Of a DNA stretch of 64,000 nt, positions 11,373-23,712 are shown one piece after another. The notes beneath the pieces were generated by a model. That model searched no databases, was not told the DNA's origin, and was given only the letters and a program-made list of their open reading frames with translations. This stretch comes from Lithobates sylvaticus (Eukaryota > Chordata > Amphibia > Anura > Ranidae). A program made the position numbers and the translations under genes. Each line of letters starts with the position of its first letter. Positions within the stretch are counted from its first letter, which is position 1. The stretch is from assembly GCA_028564925.1 (NCBI GenBank), contig CM053029.1, positions 39,312,253 through 39,376,252 on the forward strand. The letters are read 5' to 3'.

Positions 11373-12075
11373 TAGACGTGTGTGATTTGTTGTGTTACGA
11401 ATTGAAATTCACACATTTTCATTATTCGTAGATTCATATGTATCCAAATTTTCGAATCACAATAGTAACGAAGTTCAAGGAATCCAAAATGATTTATAAC
11501 AAAATAAATTACTGAAAAACTTGAAAATGAATTCCAATTTGAATTTAAAAATTTATTTGAATTTGAAAATTAAACATATGGAAACATATAAAGTTTATAA
11601 AGTCAGGTATAAAAGTGAGAGAGGGTGACAATTCCTACTTAGGATGATTTATAGAATAGAATAGAATAGAATAGAAAAGAATAGAAAATAAAGGAATGGA
11701 AAATAATATAAAATAAAGGAATGGAAAAAAATATAAAATAATAGAATAGAGTAGAATATAAAATAATAGAATAGATTGGAATAGAATAAAATAGAACGAA
11801 TGTAGCTGTCTTCCAAAATTCGAATTCAGAGTTGATTTTAAAATAACAAATACAATGAATCCTAATTTACAAAACAAATTCTGAAAATAAATAATTCTAA
11901 CATAACAAAAATTATGAAATAAAATGATTAACTTAATTTAAAATGAAACAAAACAGATTTTTCTGACCTACAATTCTCACCATCACCCATGTAATGAAGA
12001 TGAAGACAAAAAGATAGTCCAATTTAGGAGGGAAGCCAGACAGAGGGCACACACACCTAGCACATTATTTATACT
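11373..12075. mobile_element. AT-rich hAT-like element (TAGACATGTGC-type end)
   Basis: Begins TAGACGTGTGTGATTTG and is rich in GAATTTG/ATTCGAA words. The elements ending at 42515 and starting at 63847 show similar ends. Right end not located. It contains a TAGAA-type microsatellite at 11651-11790. No coding potential seen. Confidence 0.35.
11651..11790 (+). repeat. (TAGAA)n / AAATAATA microsatellite
   Basis: Repeated ATAGAATAGAATAG units grading into AAATATAAAATAATAG units. Confidence 0.85.
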
Positions 12076-12515
12076 GTACACACTTTATTGGTAAAATACA
12101 ATTATATACTGACCAATGCATAGTTCTAACAAGCATATCTGATATTCAGGATGTGACTGTCACCAGATCCCCAACGCCTAACTTGTAGCATGGGAAGATC
12201 CTTCAGCGTCCAATAGAACTAACACATTTCATCAGAACCAGAGATGGTGTTAGCCCTTTTGGATGCTGAAGACTATATATAAGGCTAACGTGTTTCGATT
12301 GGCATCCCCTCTTTTTCAGAGCCATCTCTGGCTCTAAAGAAGAGGGGCTGCCACTCAAAATGCGTTAGCCGTATTGGACGCTGAAGGGTCTTCCCATGCT
12401 ACAAGTTAAGTGTTGGGGATCTGGCGACATTCACATCCTGAATATCAGATATGCATTTTGACACTATATGTTTGTGAGTATAAAATTTGCTTTTATCAGA
12501 AAAGTGTTGTAGTAG
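12076..12515. mobile_element. small Penelope-like inverted repeat with hammerhead-like cores
   Basis: The inner arms 12138-12323 and 12330-12457 are reverse complements (shared CTTCCCATGCTACAAGTTA and ATCCTGAATATCAGATATGC). Weaker homology continues outward to about 12076 and 12515, where the left arm carries an AATAAA on its own sense strand. The left arm has an internal duplication of about 75 bases. The arrangement (3' ends outward, hammerhead-like motif near the middle) matches the two larger Penelope-like pairs in this window. No reverse transcriptase coding is left. The assignment rests on architecture alone. Confidence 0.45.
12284..12323 (-). ncRNA. degenerate type I hammerhead-like motif
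   Basis: On the minus strand: GGCU, then CUGAAAA (consensus CUGANGA, one mismatch), a possible stem II, GAAA, ACGUU, then AGCC closing helix I with GGCU. A second, weaker copy faces it on the plus strand at 12330-12370 (CUAAAGA, AAAA instead of GAAA). It is probably no longer catalytic. Confidence 0.35.
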
Positions 12516-12814
12516 AGGGATCCTCTGTTGCTGGTTTACACCAGATGTTTGGAGAGGCACTGATAGCCCAACACACAGCTGTGCAATCAGTTGTGACCTG
12601 ACTATGGCTCAGGGCTCCACCCAACAGACAGGAGGTCTGTGCATGGAAGTCAGGTGGACTTCCATCCTCTCCAGGAGTCAGAGAGGCTGCATAGGGCGTG
12701 CATGTCTGCAAGAGGCAGATTTAATCTGTGACAAAGCAGCAAGGAGCTGAATGTGAGTAAGCTATGAGAGAGCTTGACAGTAAGGAAGTCTTTTGGTCTG
12801 AGGAGCAGACCTAC
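12516..12814. other. unassigned spacer
   Basis: GC-moderate sequence next to the CR1 3' end. No domain or repeat was recognised. Confidence 0.45.
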
Positions 12815-15296
12815 AGTACATAGTTACATAGTCGGTAAGGCTGAAAAAAGACAATAGTCCATCCAGTTCAACCTGTGAAGGTGTATGTGTATCAGTGTCT
12901 ATAATGATTTCCCATATCCCTGTATGTTGTGTCCTTTTAGATGTACATCTAAGAGTCTTTTAAAAATATCCATACTCCCTGCAATCACCACCAATTGTGG
13001 GAGAGAATTCTACATCCTTATTGCCCTAACAGTGAAGACCCCCTACACAGTTTAAGGTTAAATCGCTTCTCCTCCAATCTCATTGTGTGCCCCCCGTGTC
13101 CGTATACACTCCCTAGGACTAAATAGTTCATTCCTATGCTGGGATCCCCATTGAGATATTTGTAGATCGCTAACATGTCTCCTCTCAAGCGTCTCATTTC
13201 CAGCGAGAATAAATTTAGTGTTTGCAATCGTTCCTCGTAATTGAGATCCTCCAGTCCCCGTATTAGTTTTGTTGCCCTTCTTTGGACTCTCTCAAGTTCC
13301 AGCCCATCCCTTCGGAGCACTGGTGACCAGAACTGGACGGAAAACTCCATATGAGGCCTAACCAGAGTTTTATAAAGTGGCAAAAGTATAGTTTTTTCCC
13401 TGGAGTATATCCCCTTTTTTATGCATGCTTATATTCTGCCGGCTTTGGTAGCTGCAGCTTGGCACTGCATGCTGTTGCTCAATCTATCATCTGTTAGCAC
13501 CCTTAGATCCTTCTCCATCATTTGAATCTCCCATTGGTTATCCCCCTAGTGAATATTTTGCATTTATATTTTTTGCCCCCAAGTGCATTACTTTACATTT
13601 CTCCACATTAAACCTCAATTGCCATTTGTCTGCCCACTCCTTTATTTTGTTCAGGTCATTCTGCAAAATGTCCTGATGTGAGTTTATTACTCTGCTTATC
13701 TTTGTGTCATCTGCAAAAACTGAGGCTGAACTAGTTGTCCCATACACTATATCATTTATAAATATATTGAATAGAATTGGTCCCAAGACAGAACCTTGGG
13801 GTACCCCACTCACCACTTCAGACCAGTCTGAGTACTTGTTATTTATCACCACTCTTTGGACCTGTCCCTGTAACCAGTTGTTTACCCAAGCACAAACCCT
13901 ATGGTCCAAGCCTGCAGACCTCAGCTTGTAAATTAAGTGTTTATGGGGGACTGTATCAAATGCTTTTGCAAAGTCCAGATACACCACATCCACAGGCCTC
14001 CCCCTGTCTAGAAGGCTGCTCACGGCCTCGTAGAATGTTAGCATTTTGGTCTGGCAGCAATGTCCTCTCATAAACCCATGCTGATTACCACTGATGATAT
14101 TCTTCTCCTCAGTAAAACTTTGGCTATAGTTCCTAATCATTCCCTCCAATAATTTACCCACTATTGATGTTAGGCTAACTGGCCTGTAATTCCCAGGAAT
14201 ATGTCTCTGCCCTTTTTTTGAAAATTGGTACCACGTTTGCTTTTCTCCAATCGGCTGGTACCAATCCTGTCATTATGCTGTCCACAAAAATCAGGAATAA
14301 TGGCCTGGCTATCACTTGAATGAATTCTCTGAGGACTCTTGGGTGTAAGCCATCTGGTCCTGATGATTTATTTGTGTTAAGTTTATTATGTTTTTCCATG
14401 ACTCCGGCCTCTGTTAGCCATGAGGGTATGTCATGTGTTGTGTTACTAACACTACAGGCACTGTTGGTAAACCCTTCATTTTCCTGCGTAAAATCTGTGG
14501 AGAAGAAGGCATTTAGTAAGGTTGCCTTCTCCGTCTCATCTGTAACCATCTTCCCATCCTTATCTTTTAATTGTGCAATGTGCTCCGATTTTGTCTTTTT
14601 ACTGTTAATATATGGTAAACTCGAATAAAATTTCTTAAAAAAATAAAAATATATATTAAAAGAAAATGTTTGGGTTATTTTTACTCTCTTCCGATATGTC
14701 TCTCGTAATCCTTTTAAGCTGCCCCAATTGCGTTTTTACATTTCTTGTTGCATTCCTTGTAGTGTAGGAACGCTGAAGGTGACCCTTTCCCTTTATATTT
14801 TTTAAAGGCCATACTTTTCTCCTTGATGAGCCTACTCAAATTACGGTTTAATTTTTGCTCTTCTACATTTATTGCCCATTGGAATGCCCTGTTTGATACC
14901 TTTGTTTAATATGCTCCTAAAGAATTCCTATTTCTCTTCTGGATTCAATGATTCCAAAATTCGGTCCCAATTAATGTCATGTAGCAATGACCGTAGTTCA
15001 GGAAAATTGGCTCTTTTTAAATATAGTGTTTTTGTACTACCCATATGCCTACTTTTCCTGTGATTCATGCTAAATGCGATTATTCTATGATCGCTAGATC
15101 CCAAGTTGTTGTGTATCTCTACATCTGAGATCAGACTTGGATCATTCGTAATTAGTAGATCTAACAGGGCATTCTTTCTAGTTGGTGAATCCACCAATTG
15201 GGACATGAAGTTGTCCTGTAAAACATTCCTGAAATTATGGCCTTTAATAAATGAGCTTAAAAATATGTGTAATTCTTGCGAGCAATTAAATTAAGT
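12815..15296 (-). mobile_element. CR1 LINE, 5'-truncated, endonuclease end to 3' UTR
   Basis: Read on the minus strand it runs from the end of the endonuclease (SDHRIIAF near 15106) through SSGPDGLHPRVLREF, GKLLEGMIR, motif A YLDFAKAFDTV, GVPQGSVLGPILFNIFINDI and the catalytic FADDTKI. It continues to RRATKLIRGLEDLNYEERLQ and LRGDMLAIYKYLNGD. The 3' UTR ends in the ACATAGTTACATAG sequence near 12815-12830. At least three frame changes split it (near 14165, 13535 and 13385), and AT-rich filler interrupts it at about 14600-14700. The FADD box is kept, so it is better preserved than the copy at 9062-9960. Confidence 0.9.
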
Positions 15297-15796
15297 AAGC
15301 CAGGAGGCTGAAGTATTCTGATTGTGCAAGTTATAGTAATAATGAAAGTCCCTGCATGGGCTACTGATGTATTTTAAGAACTTTTCTGTTCTTTTAGATA
15401 AAAGTGGGCTACCATGCCCTTATAAATACAGTTTTGGACTGGCACACTCATTGAAAATGCACCTACCGCTTCAGTCTAATCACCCCAATCTTACAGTGTG
15501 TATGAAGGTAATATGCTAGACCGGTGAACCTTCTATTGTTTTTTAGTGCTGCATGCGAAAAGACACTCACAGTCCTAGGCGGGTGACAAGGCATTACTGC
15601 GCCAGACCATAGGTTGATAGAGTGGATAATATACCAAATACTAAGCACCACATTCAAGCACAGGAGGTTGCTTTTACTGACAACACTGCTCTGCCATACA
15701 GTACAGTGAGCTTTGTCACACTAGTACAGGAAGATGGAGGAAAAAAGCCTGAAAAAAGGAAAAAAAATACAACCTTTGAATCTAAGAACTTGTAAG
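15297..15796. other. unassigned stretch
   Basis: No conserved domain and no match to other repeats in the window was seen. Confidence 0.45.
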
Positions 15797-17477
15797 TAGG
15801 AATGGGCGAATAGTTTGGCCCGAGCATCAGTTCGGGCCAAACACTTGCCCGTTCGACTTTTCTCCGAACACCCAAATCTGCAGGGTGTTTGCACCGATGA
15901 ACACCCTGCAATGCGCTGAACATTGCATTCTGCGCCCTGATTGGGTAAAGCTCTCTACGCTAGTTGTTAAGGAGCAGGGCCAGGAAGTTGGCTGCGGCGT
16001 CCTTAACAACATGAGTCACCAGCTGTCAATGAGTTTCCCCGCTGATAGCTGAACAATAAAAAAAAAAGCGCAGATAAAAAATAAAGAAAAAAACAGCATG
16101 GGGTCCCCCCAGTCCATATCTGGCCCTTCGGGTCTGGTATGGATTTGGAGGGGAACTCTACGTTTAGATTTGAAAAAAAACGGCGTGGGGTCCCCCCAAA
16201 ATCCATACCAGACCCTTTTAGGGCATGCAGCCTGGTAGGTCAGGAAAGGACTATACCAGGCCACATGCCCTCAACACGGAAGGTGGGTGCTGTGGGGGTG
16301 CTGCCCCCATCCCAATGCATGTTGTTCCCATGTTGATGGGGACAAGGGCCTCTTCCCGACAACCCTGGCCTGTGGTTGTGGGGGTCTGCAGGCGGGGTCT
16401 TATCAGAATCTGAAAGCCCCCTTTAGCAAGGGGGCCCCCAGATCCCACCCCCCTATGTGAATGAGTATCGGGTACATAGTACCCATTCACCAAAAAAGTT
16501 GCAAAAAGTAATAAAAACAAGAGACAAGTTTTTGACAAATTCTTTATTAAAAAATAAAAAAATAGTGTCCCTCGATGTAAATCCATCGTCAATATCGCCT
16601 CCTGCCGTATGCCTGCTCTCCGCTACGTCACCCGGTGGCCCTGCCCCCACATGATGTCACATGCTGAGCATGCACCAGTCCGTGACTTCAGAAGGGGCAG
16701 TGCCATTGGGTGACGTAGCTAAGTGGCCCCTTACCTATATAAGAAATGTCAAAGTGCAGAGCAGGCAGGAGGCCTTCCAGGATATTTTTCATGTGGGCCG
16801 GCAGCATGATTGACGATGGATTTACATTGAGGAACACTATTTTTTTTTTTATTATTAATAAAGGATTTGTGAAAAATTGGCTCTTGTGTTTATTACTTTT
16901 TGACACTTTTTTGGTGACTGGGTAGGGGTACTATGTACTTGTTAAAGGGGGCTTCCAGATTCCGATAAGCCTTCCCAGACCGCACACTGACAACCACAGC
17001 CCAGGGTTGTCAGGAAGAGGTCCTTGTCCCCATCAACATGGGGACAAGGTGCTTTGGGGTGGGGAGGCATGTGGCCTGGTATGGTTCAGGAGGGGGCACT
17101 TGCTCGTCCCCCCTCCTTTCATGACCTTCCAGGTTGCATGCCCGGATAAGGGTCTGGTATAGGTTTTGGGGGACCTCATGACGTTTTTTTTTATAAATTT
17201 AGGTGTGGGGTTCCCCTCCAAATCCATACCAGTCCTGAAGGACCCCACCTTTTTTCCTTTATTTTTTCAATAGCCGGGTACCGGAAATTGCAACCGCAAG
17301 TCATTTTAAATGGGATTTGACTCGTTTTTTTTTTTTCTTTAGGAATGTAGTTTTTGCTGCAGAATGTTTTGCATGCTACAGACGTGCCACTTTACAGGCA
17401 CATTAAGGGGACCCCCCAGGCTTTATATTTAAAGGAATTTTAAATTTTAAATTTTTATTGTTTCACTTTAAGCATAA
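15797..17477. mobile_element. hAT-like fold-back element (family H), near-complete
   Basis: Starts TAGGAATGGGCGAATAG, a variant of the TAGGGATGAGC terminus. The body is an inverted repeat. The left arm (about 16090-16600) reads GGGGTCCCCCC, CCATACCAGACCCTT, GCATGCAGCCTGG and ATGTTGATGGGGACAAGG. The right arm (about 16800-17260) gives the same blocks in reverse, and the axis is near 16700. No transposase frame is present, so it is non-autonomous. The right part is cut at the TTAA (17478-17481) where a family P element inserted. Confidence 0.65.
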
Positions 17478-17481
17478 TTAA

Positions 17482-18360
17482 CCACATGCCGACCAGCCGC
17501 CTCAGTTGTACTGCGGCAGAATGGTACTGCTGGGCGAAACAACGTTATTTAACGCTGCTTGGCCCTATGGCCACTAGGGGGGGGGGGGGCGCTCGCCCGC
17601 CCAAGCTGATGCGAGTGCCCGACGGTTTCGATCACCACCGGGCTCCTGCGATCGCCGCTGAGACACGGAGAACACACAGTTTCTGGTTCTCTGAGGGGAG
17701 AAGTGACAGATTGTCTGTTCATACAGAGTATGAACAGCGATCTGTTATCTTCCCTGCACAGTCCTATCCCCCTTCAGTTAGAACACAAACTAGGACACAC
17801 TTAACTCCTTCACTACCCCCTAGTGTTAACCCCTTCACTGCCAGAGTCATTTTTACAGTAATCAATGCATTTTTATTCGCACTGATCGCTGTATTAATGC
17901 CAATGGTTCTAAAAATGTGTCAAAATTGTCTGAAGTGTCCGCCATAATGTCGCAGTGACAATAAAAATTGCAGATCACTGCCATTACTAGTAAAAAAAAA
18001 AATCTATTATTAAAAGTTTATAAATCTATCCCCTATTTTGTAGACGCTATAACTTTTGCACAAACTAATCAATATACGCATATTGTGATTTGTTTTACCA
18101 AAAATATGTAGAAGAATACTCAACTGAGGAAAAAAAATGTTTTTTTTAAATATTTTTGGGGGATATTTATTATAGCAAAAAGTAAAAAATAATGTGTTTT
18201 TTTCAAAATTGTTGCTATTTTTCTTTTGATTATAGCGCAAAAAATAAAAACCGCAGAGGTGATTCAATACCACCAAAAGAAAGCTCTATTTGTGGGAAAA
18301 GAAGGACGTCAATTTTGTTTGGGTACAACATCGCACGACCGCGCAATTGTCAGTTAAAGC
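17482..18360 (+). mobile_element. TTAA-type DNA transposon (family P), left end to near right end
   Basis: Preceded by TTAA at 17478-17481 and beginning CCACATGCCGACC. It shares the CCTAGTGTTAACCCCTTC, CATTACTAGT and AGTAAAAAATAATG blocks with the copies at 40973 and 48574. The right end is lost near 18360. The TTAA used lies inside the fold-back hAT-like element: the sequence TTTAAGCATAATTAA matches the intact hAT copy near 60630. Confidence 0.7.
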
Positions 18361-18405
18361 AACGCAGTGCAATCACTCTTTCCTGTACATTACTTTTTAG
18401 TTCTC

Positions 18406-18807
18406 TAATGCCGCGTACACACGATCAGAATTTTCATCAGAAAAAGCTCTGACGGTTTTCCCAACGGAATTCTGACGGAATTCTGCTGAAACTGTCTTGC
18501 CTACACACGGTCACACCAAATTCCAACCCTCAAGAACGCGGGGACGTACAACACTACAACGAGCTGAATTCAATGCTTCCGAGCATGCGTCAAATTGTTT
18601 CCGAGCATGCGTAGGAATTTTGCGCGTCAGAATTACTACAGACAATGAATTTCCGATAGAAACCTTTTCCGTCGGAAAAATTGAGAACCTACTCTCAATT
18701 CTTTGCAGCAAAATTTCGATAGAGCCTACACACGGTCACATTTTCCAATGAAAAGCTCTCATCTGTCTTTTTCTGGCCGGAATTCCTATCGTGTGTACGC
18801 GGCATTA
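18406..18807. mobile_element. MITE with TAATGCCGCGTACACACG ends
   Basis: A 402-bp element with inverted termini: TAATGCCGCGTACACACGAT at the left, and its reverse complement at the right, ending GGCATTA. It is flanked by or includes TA dinucleotides, suggesting a TA target. The interior has further paired blocks (TTTTCATCAGAAAAAGCTC against AAGCTCTCATC). No coding. It shares the TACACACG core with the MITE at 63364-63779. Confidence 0.8.
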
Positions 18808-20440
18808 GACTACGGCTCAACATAAGACAGTGGTTTTAAGGGAAAATTATACTTACCCATTTGGAACAAAGAAACAAGATATTTTGATAGTTGACCCCTC
18901 TTGTTTAATTTCCTTGCTCCCCTAATGCCCCATGGACCCCTTCAGAAACCCTATGAAATATCCAACACATGTTTGTATGGGTAAGTTTGTATTCTATTTC
19001 TCACAATGTAGTTATGGGCTTGAGTGATATCTCTTGTGGATGGAAGTAGGGACCTTATTTCTGTGTAAGTTCTAACCCAAGCCAAGAAGAACCTACAATG
19101 GGATTTTTTTTCTTGCACCTCCAGTAGTTGAATTGACAGGGAGGTGGGGGAAATTGGAGAGAGTAAGCATCTTCAATGAAGGGAAAGTAACAAAAATCAC
19201 CAGCGCTAAAAACTTGGAAAAAGGGTGTAAACCAGGGGCTCATGATCAGCTCAGTGGAATTACACCCAGTGCAGCTGGAAAAAAACATAGCTGGAAGATA
19301 TGGATAGGACAAAAGAAAAGAAGGGGACAGTCTATAAAGAAATCCCGTTAATTTGCTCTGAATGGGACAAGTAACATGGAAATATGGAGATGTGATAGCA
19401 GAAAAAGACTAAGTGGACCATCAAATTTGCCCCCTTTTCAAATTTTTCAGGGGAAAGCACGAACACAGTCCCTCACTACCACAAATTATGCAGTCAAATT
19501 TCATGCATTTGGGGAAATCACAGGGGTCAGCACAGCCACTATGCAATGGATGAGCCTCATCCTGGGAGAACCACCTTCATGATCATGGTATCTCCCCTGC
19601 CAGGTAAGGTATTATTTTTTTAAGTTATGTATTTGTTTGTTATTTGCAATTTTAATATTTTGCCTGAGAATAGATATTTGCTTTTAAAGAGAAATGTGGG
19701 ATTTAAAAAAAAAAAAACATACTGTAGATACTCACTTCAGTGGATGCAGCATCAGTCCAGTGCTGCATCTGTCTCCTGTCGCCTCTACCTGGAGAACTGA
19801 GCGATTAAAGACCCCTGATCACTCAGTCTTCAGTGAGCAGAGAGCCGGTGGCTGCTCACTGGAGTACTAGAATGTGAAGGGGACGGGACCCGCTGGCTCA
19901 GGCTCTCAGAAGCATGCCTAACCACTTCCAGCCCAAGGACGTCATATGAAGACTTTGACTTTGAGTGGGAATATCTGAATGATGCCTACAGCTGCAGGCA
20001 TCATTTAGATCTTTTACAGCCGGCAATTCTGCGCACAGTAAGAACTATCACAACAGCAGTTCAGCTGCTTGATCATTCTTACAGGTGGCGGAATGGGGCA
20101 CCCAGAGAAAGAATCAACGTCTGCACTGGACATTGATCATAGAGATTTCCTATGACCAGATGGTCCCAAGTCATCTCTATGACCTTTGAAGGCCTGGGCA
20201 TGACATTATGATGTCACGTCCGGCCCGCGGAAGTAAACAAAGCCAAGAACTCGGCTGGAAAGAAAGAGATTGTTTATTTTATTTTTTTATCTCAATATTT
20301 CCAGCCTGGAGGAGAGATCTGGGGTCTTATAGACAAAAATTATAGATACCAACTTATAATCAACATGATACAAAATGGATACATTCTGTATCTGTGCTAT
20401 AAAAACACAATAAGACAGTTCAATATCACTATATATTTAG
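18808..20440. other. unassigned DNA with a possible TTAA-family fragment
   Basis: Nothing recognisable in 18808-19920. From about 19921 the words CTAACCACTTCCAGCCCA and GACGTCATATGA resemble the left end of family P (compare AACCACTTCAATACC at 40971), so 19921-20330 may be a distant relative. No gene seen. Confidence 0.35.
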
Positions 20441-21683
20441 CTTATTATATTTAGGCCATATAGAAAAATAAACCAGAGGCTCTGGATGTACAGATCGATA
20501 AATGGCTCTATATTTAGGATGCATCTGGTCTATAAAACAAAGGCTCTGGATGTATAATTGGATAGACATTTCTATATTTAGGATTGTGATATTGAGGGAT
20601 GTCTTGCTCAGTGGTAGATGTGTTTTCAATGAGTTCACAGCCAACAGGAACTTCAGTTTAAGGGTGTGGTAGCCCACTTTTATTGAAAGTAACAAAAATG
20701 AAAGTTCATACATGCATGGGTTGCCCACACAGGGGTTCTTCTCCCAAAAAATGACAACACAAACAAAAATGCCAAGCCACCTGGCTCTCAAGGCTCCCTC
20801 AGCATTGGTTGCAGTACAAAGCTTCTCAGGCCCACTCCTGGTCTCTAGGAATGGGGTTCTGACACTCCAGGCTTTCACACTGCTCCAAGACTCATGGTCC
20901 CCTCTGCTCCCCAGGACTCTCTCTTTCAGTTGTTTCATCTATGGTCTCCCGACTCTCTCAGCTGGTCCAACTCTCTCAGTCCACTGACCTGGAACCTCTC
21001 CCGTCTCAAGGATATTTCCTGGGTTCTTAAATGGTAGCACACTTCCCTCCTGGCTGCAGCAACTGCTCCCACATCAACTCTCCTGAGCTATGCTCAGATC
21101 TACCTTATAATGAGTGTGTGCACCTGGACACACACACAATCTGCAGAATGTCTGGAAAGCCTGGACACAAGACTGAAGACTCCATCCCTCCCAATGCTCT
21201 TTGAAGTCTTCAAGTTTCCAGCCCCAATCCAGACTTACAAAATCTATAGAAGACTTAAAGCATAGCTTTCTCCGCTCACAAATCTTCTGCTGGAACTTCT
21301 CAAACTGCCTCTTTGAGAGTCCTGTGTCCATTTTACACTTATTTTGACGGATACAGGGGCTCTCACTCTCACAGGATATACAGTATATATTTTTTTATAA
21401 ACTAGAGGCTCTGGATGGACAGTTGGATAAATGGCTCTATATTTATCATGTATCTGGGCTATAAACTAGCGTTTCTGGATGGACAGGCAAAAAAACAAAA
21501 TAGATGGACCACTTGATTTCCCTTTTGCTGACATTTTTCCTTGTTTCTTTATTTAGACTACATCTGGGCTATAATCCAGAGGCTCTGGATGGACAGTTGG
21601 ACAAATGGATCTATTTTTAGGCTGTATCTGTACAACAAACCAGTGACTTTGGATATAAGGTTGTGCTACTAGCTAGATGTTTT

Positions 21684-21745
<62 letters not shown>

Positions 21746-21949
21746 CAAAATAATGTTTTACACATTCTGTACCTGTGCTAAAAAACAGCAATTTGGAATG
21801 AACAATTAATAAATGGTTCTATACAGAGGCTGTGTTTTTTTATTATAAAACTGGCAGCTCTAGAAGTACAATCATTCACTGGGATTTAAAAGTATCTATT
21901 AAATTGTTCTGTTCAATTTCCAAAACGGAGAAATTAAATGGTTGTTATA
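20441..21949 (+). repeat. degenerate satellite of GGCTCTGGATGGACAG units, interrupted
   Basis: Units of roughly 75-85 bases built from GGCTCTGGATGGACAG, AAATGGCTCTATATTTAG and ATCTGGGCTATAAACCAG recur at 20450-20600, 21370-21480, 21570-21680 and 21780-21860. About 770 bases of unrelated sequence (20600-21365) split the array, and a Tc1 element follows it. Related units recur at 55590-55720. Confidence 0.65.
21685..21740. repeat. (TA)n microsatellite
   Basis: About 28 uninterrupted TA units inside the satellite block. Confidence 0.95.
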
Positions 21950-23525
21950 AAGTGCCTTGGAAAAGTATTTATACCTCATGGAATTTTCCACATTTTGTCA
22001 TGTTACAACCAAAAACCTAAATGTATTTTATTGGGATTTTATGTGATAGACCAACACAAAGTGGCACATAATTGTGAAAGTGGAAAAAAAAAAATGATAA
22101 ATGGTTTTCAAAATGTTTGACAAATAAATATGTGAAAAAGTGTAACATGCATTTATATTCAGCCTCCTTTACTCTGCTACCCCTAACTAAAATCTAGAGG
22201 AACCAATTGCCTTCAGAAGCCCCCTAATTAGTAAATAATGTCCACCCGTGTGTAATTTTAGCTCAGTCTAAATACAGCTGTTATGTGAAGCCCTCAGAGG
22301 TTTGCTAGAGAACCTTAGTGAACAAACAGCATCATGAAGGTCAAGGAAGGTCAAGGAACACACCAGACAGGTTAGGGATAAAGTTGTGGAGAAGTTTAAA
22401 GCAGGGTTAGGTTATAAAAAATATCCCAAGCTTTGAACATCTCACGGAGAAAGAGTATGGCACAACTGCAAACCTACCAAGACATGGCCATCTACCTAAA
22501 GTGACAGGCCAGGCAAGGAGAGCATTCATCAGAGAAGTAACTCTGGAAGAGCTGCAGAGATCCACAGCTCAGGTGGGAGAATCTGTCCACAGGACAACTA
22601 TTTGACAACTGGTCGTGTTCTCCACAAACCTGGTCTTTATGGAAGAGTGGCAAGAAGAAAGACATTGTTGAACGAAAGCCATTAGAAGTCCAGTTTGCAG
22701 TTTGCGAGAAGCCATTTTGGGGACACATCAAACATGTGAAAGAAGGTGTTCTGGTCAGATGAGAGCAAAATTTACATTTGTGACCTAAAAGCAAAATGCT
22801 ATTCAGGGAAAATGAACACTGTACATCACACTGACCTCACCATCTCCACTGTGAAACATGGTGGTGGCAGCATCATGTTGTTGGGATGCTTTTCTTCAGC
22901 AGACACAGGGAAGCTGGTCAGAGTTGATGGGAATATGGATGGATCCAAATACAGGGCAATCTTAGAAGAAAACCTGTTAGAGTCTGCAAAAGATTTGAGA
23001 CTGGGGTGGAGGTTCACCTTCCAGCAGGACAACGACCCTAAACATCCAGCCAGAGCTACAATGGAATGGTTTAGATCAAAGCATATTCATGTGTTAGAAT
23101 GGCCCAGTCACAGTCCAGACCCAAATAAAATTAAGAATCTGTGGCAAGACCTGAATATTGCTGTTCACAGACGCTCTCCATCCAATCTGACAGAGCTTGA
23201 GATATTTTGCAAAGAAGAAGAATGGGCAAAAATGTCACTTTCTAGATGTGCAAAGCTGGTAGAGACATCCCCAAAAAGACTTGGAGCTGTAATTGCAGAG
23301 AAAGAAGGTTCTAGGCTCAGGGGGGCTAATTACAAATGTACCCCACATATTTATTTGTAAAAAAAAAATGAAAACCATTTATCATTTTCCTTCCACTTCA
23401 CAATTATGTTCCACTTTGTGTTGGTCTATCACATAAAATCCAAATAAAATAAGTTTATGTTTTTGGTTGTAACATGACAAAATGTAGAAAATGTCAAGGG
23501 GTATGAATACTTTTACAAGGCACTG
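21950..23525 (+). mobile_element. Tc1-like transposon, full length but inactive
   Basis: Flanked by TA at 21948-21949 and 23526-23527. The long inverted ends (about 150-200 bases) both contain TTTTGTCATGTTACAACC or its complement, together with the TTGTGTTGGTCTATCACATA block. The outer end reads AGTGCCTTGGAAAAGTA against TACAAGGCACT, the usual CAGTGCCTTG end with one changed base. A second copy of the same family starts at 42981. Compared with it, about 40 bases are missing near 22448 in the DNA-binding part. Confidence 0.92.
22746..23360 (+). pseudogene. Tc1 transposase, catalytic part
   Basis: This is the DDE transposase C-terminal two thirds, 204 residues. It shows WSDESKI (first Asp), GGGSIMLLGCFS, FQQDNDPKH (second Asp) and WPSHSPDPNKIKNLW. 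The last motif is normally NPIENLW, so the catalytic Glu is replaced by Lys and the protein could not cut DNA even if expressed. The N-terminal helix-turn-helix part (22330-22745) has several stops and frame breaks. Confidence 0.88.
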
Positions 23526-23602
23526 TAAGTAAGATTTAAGTAATTGCCTACATTATAAAATCAATGTTGTTATAAAGTCTAAAGCAAAAAATATTTAACA
23601 TA

Positions 23603-23712
<110 letters not shown>

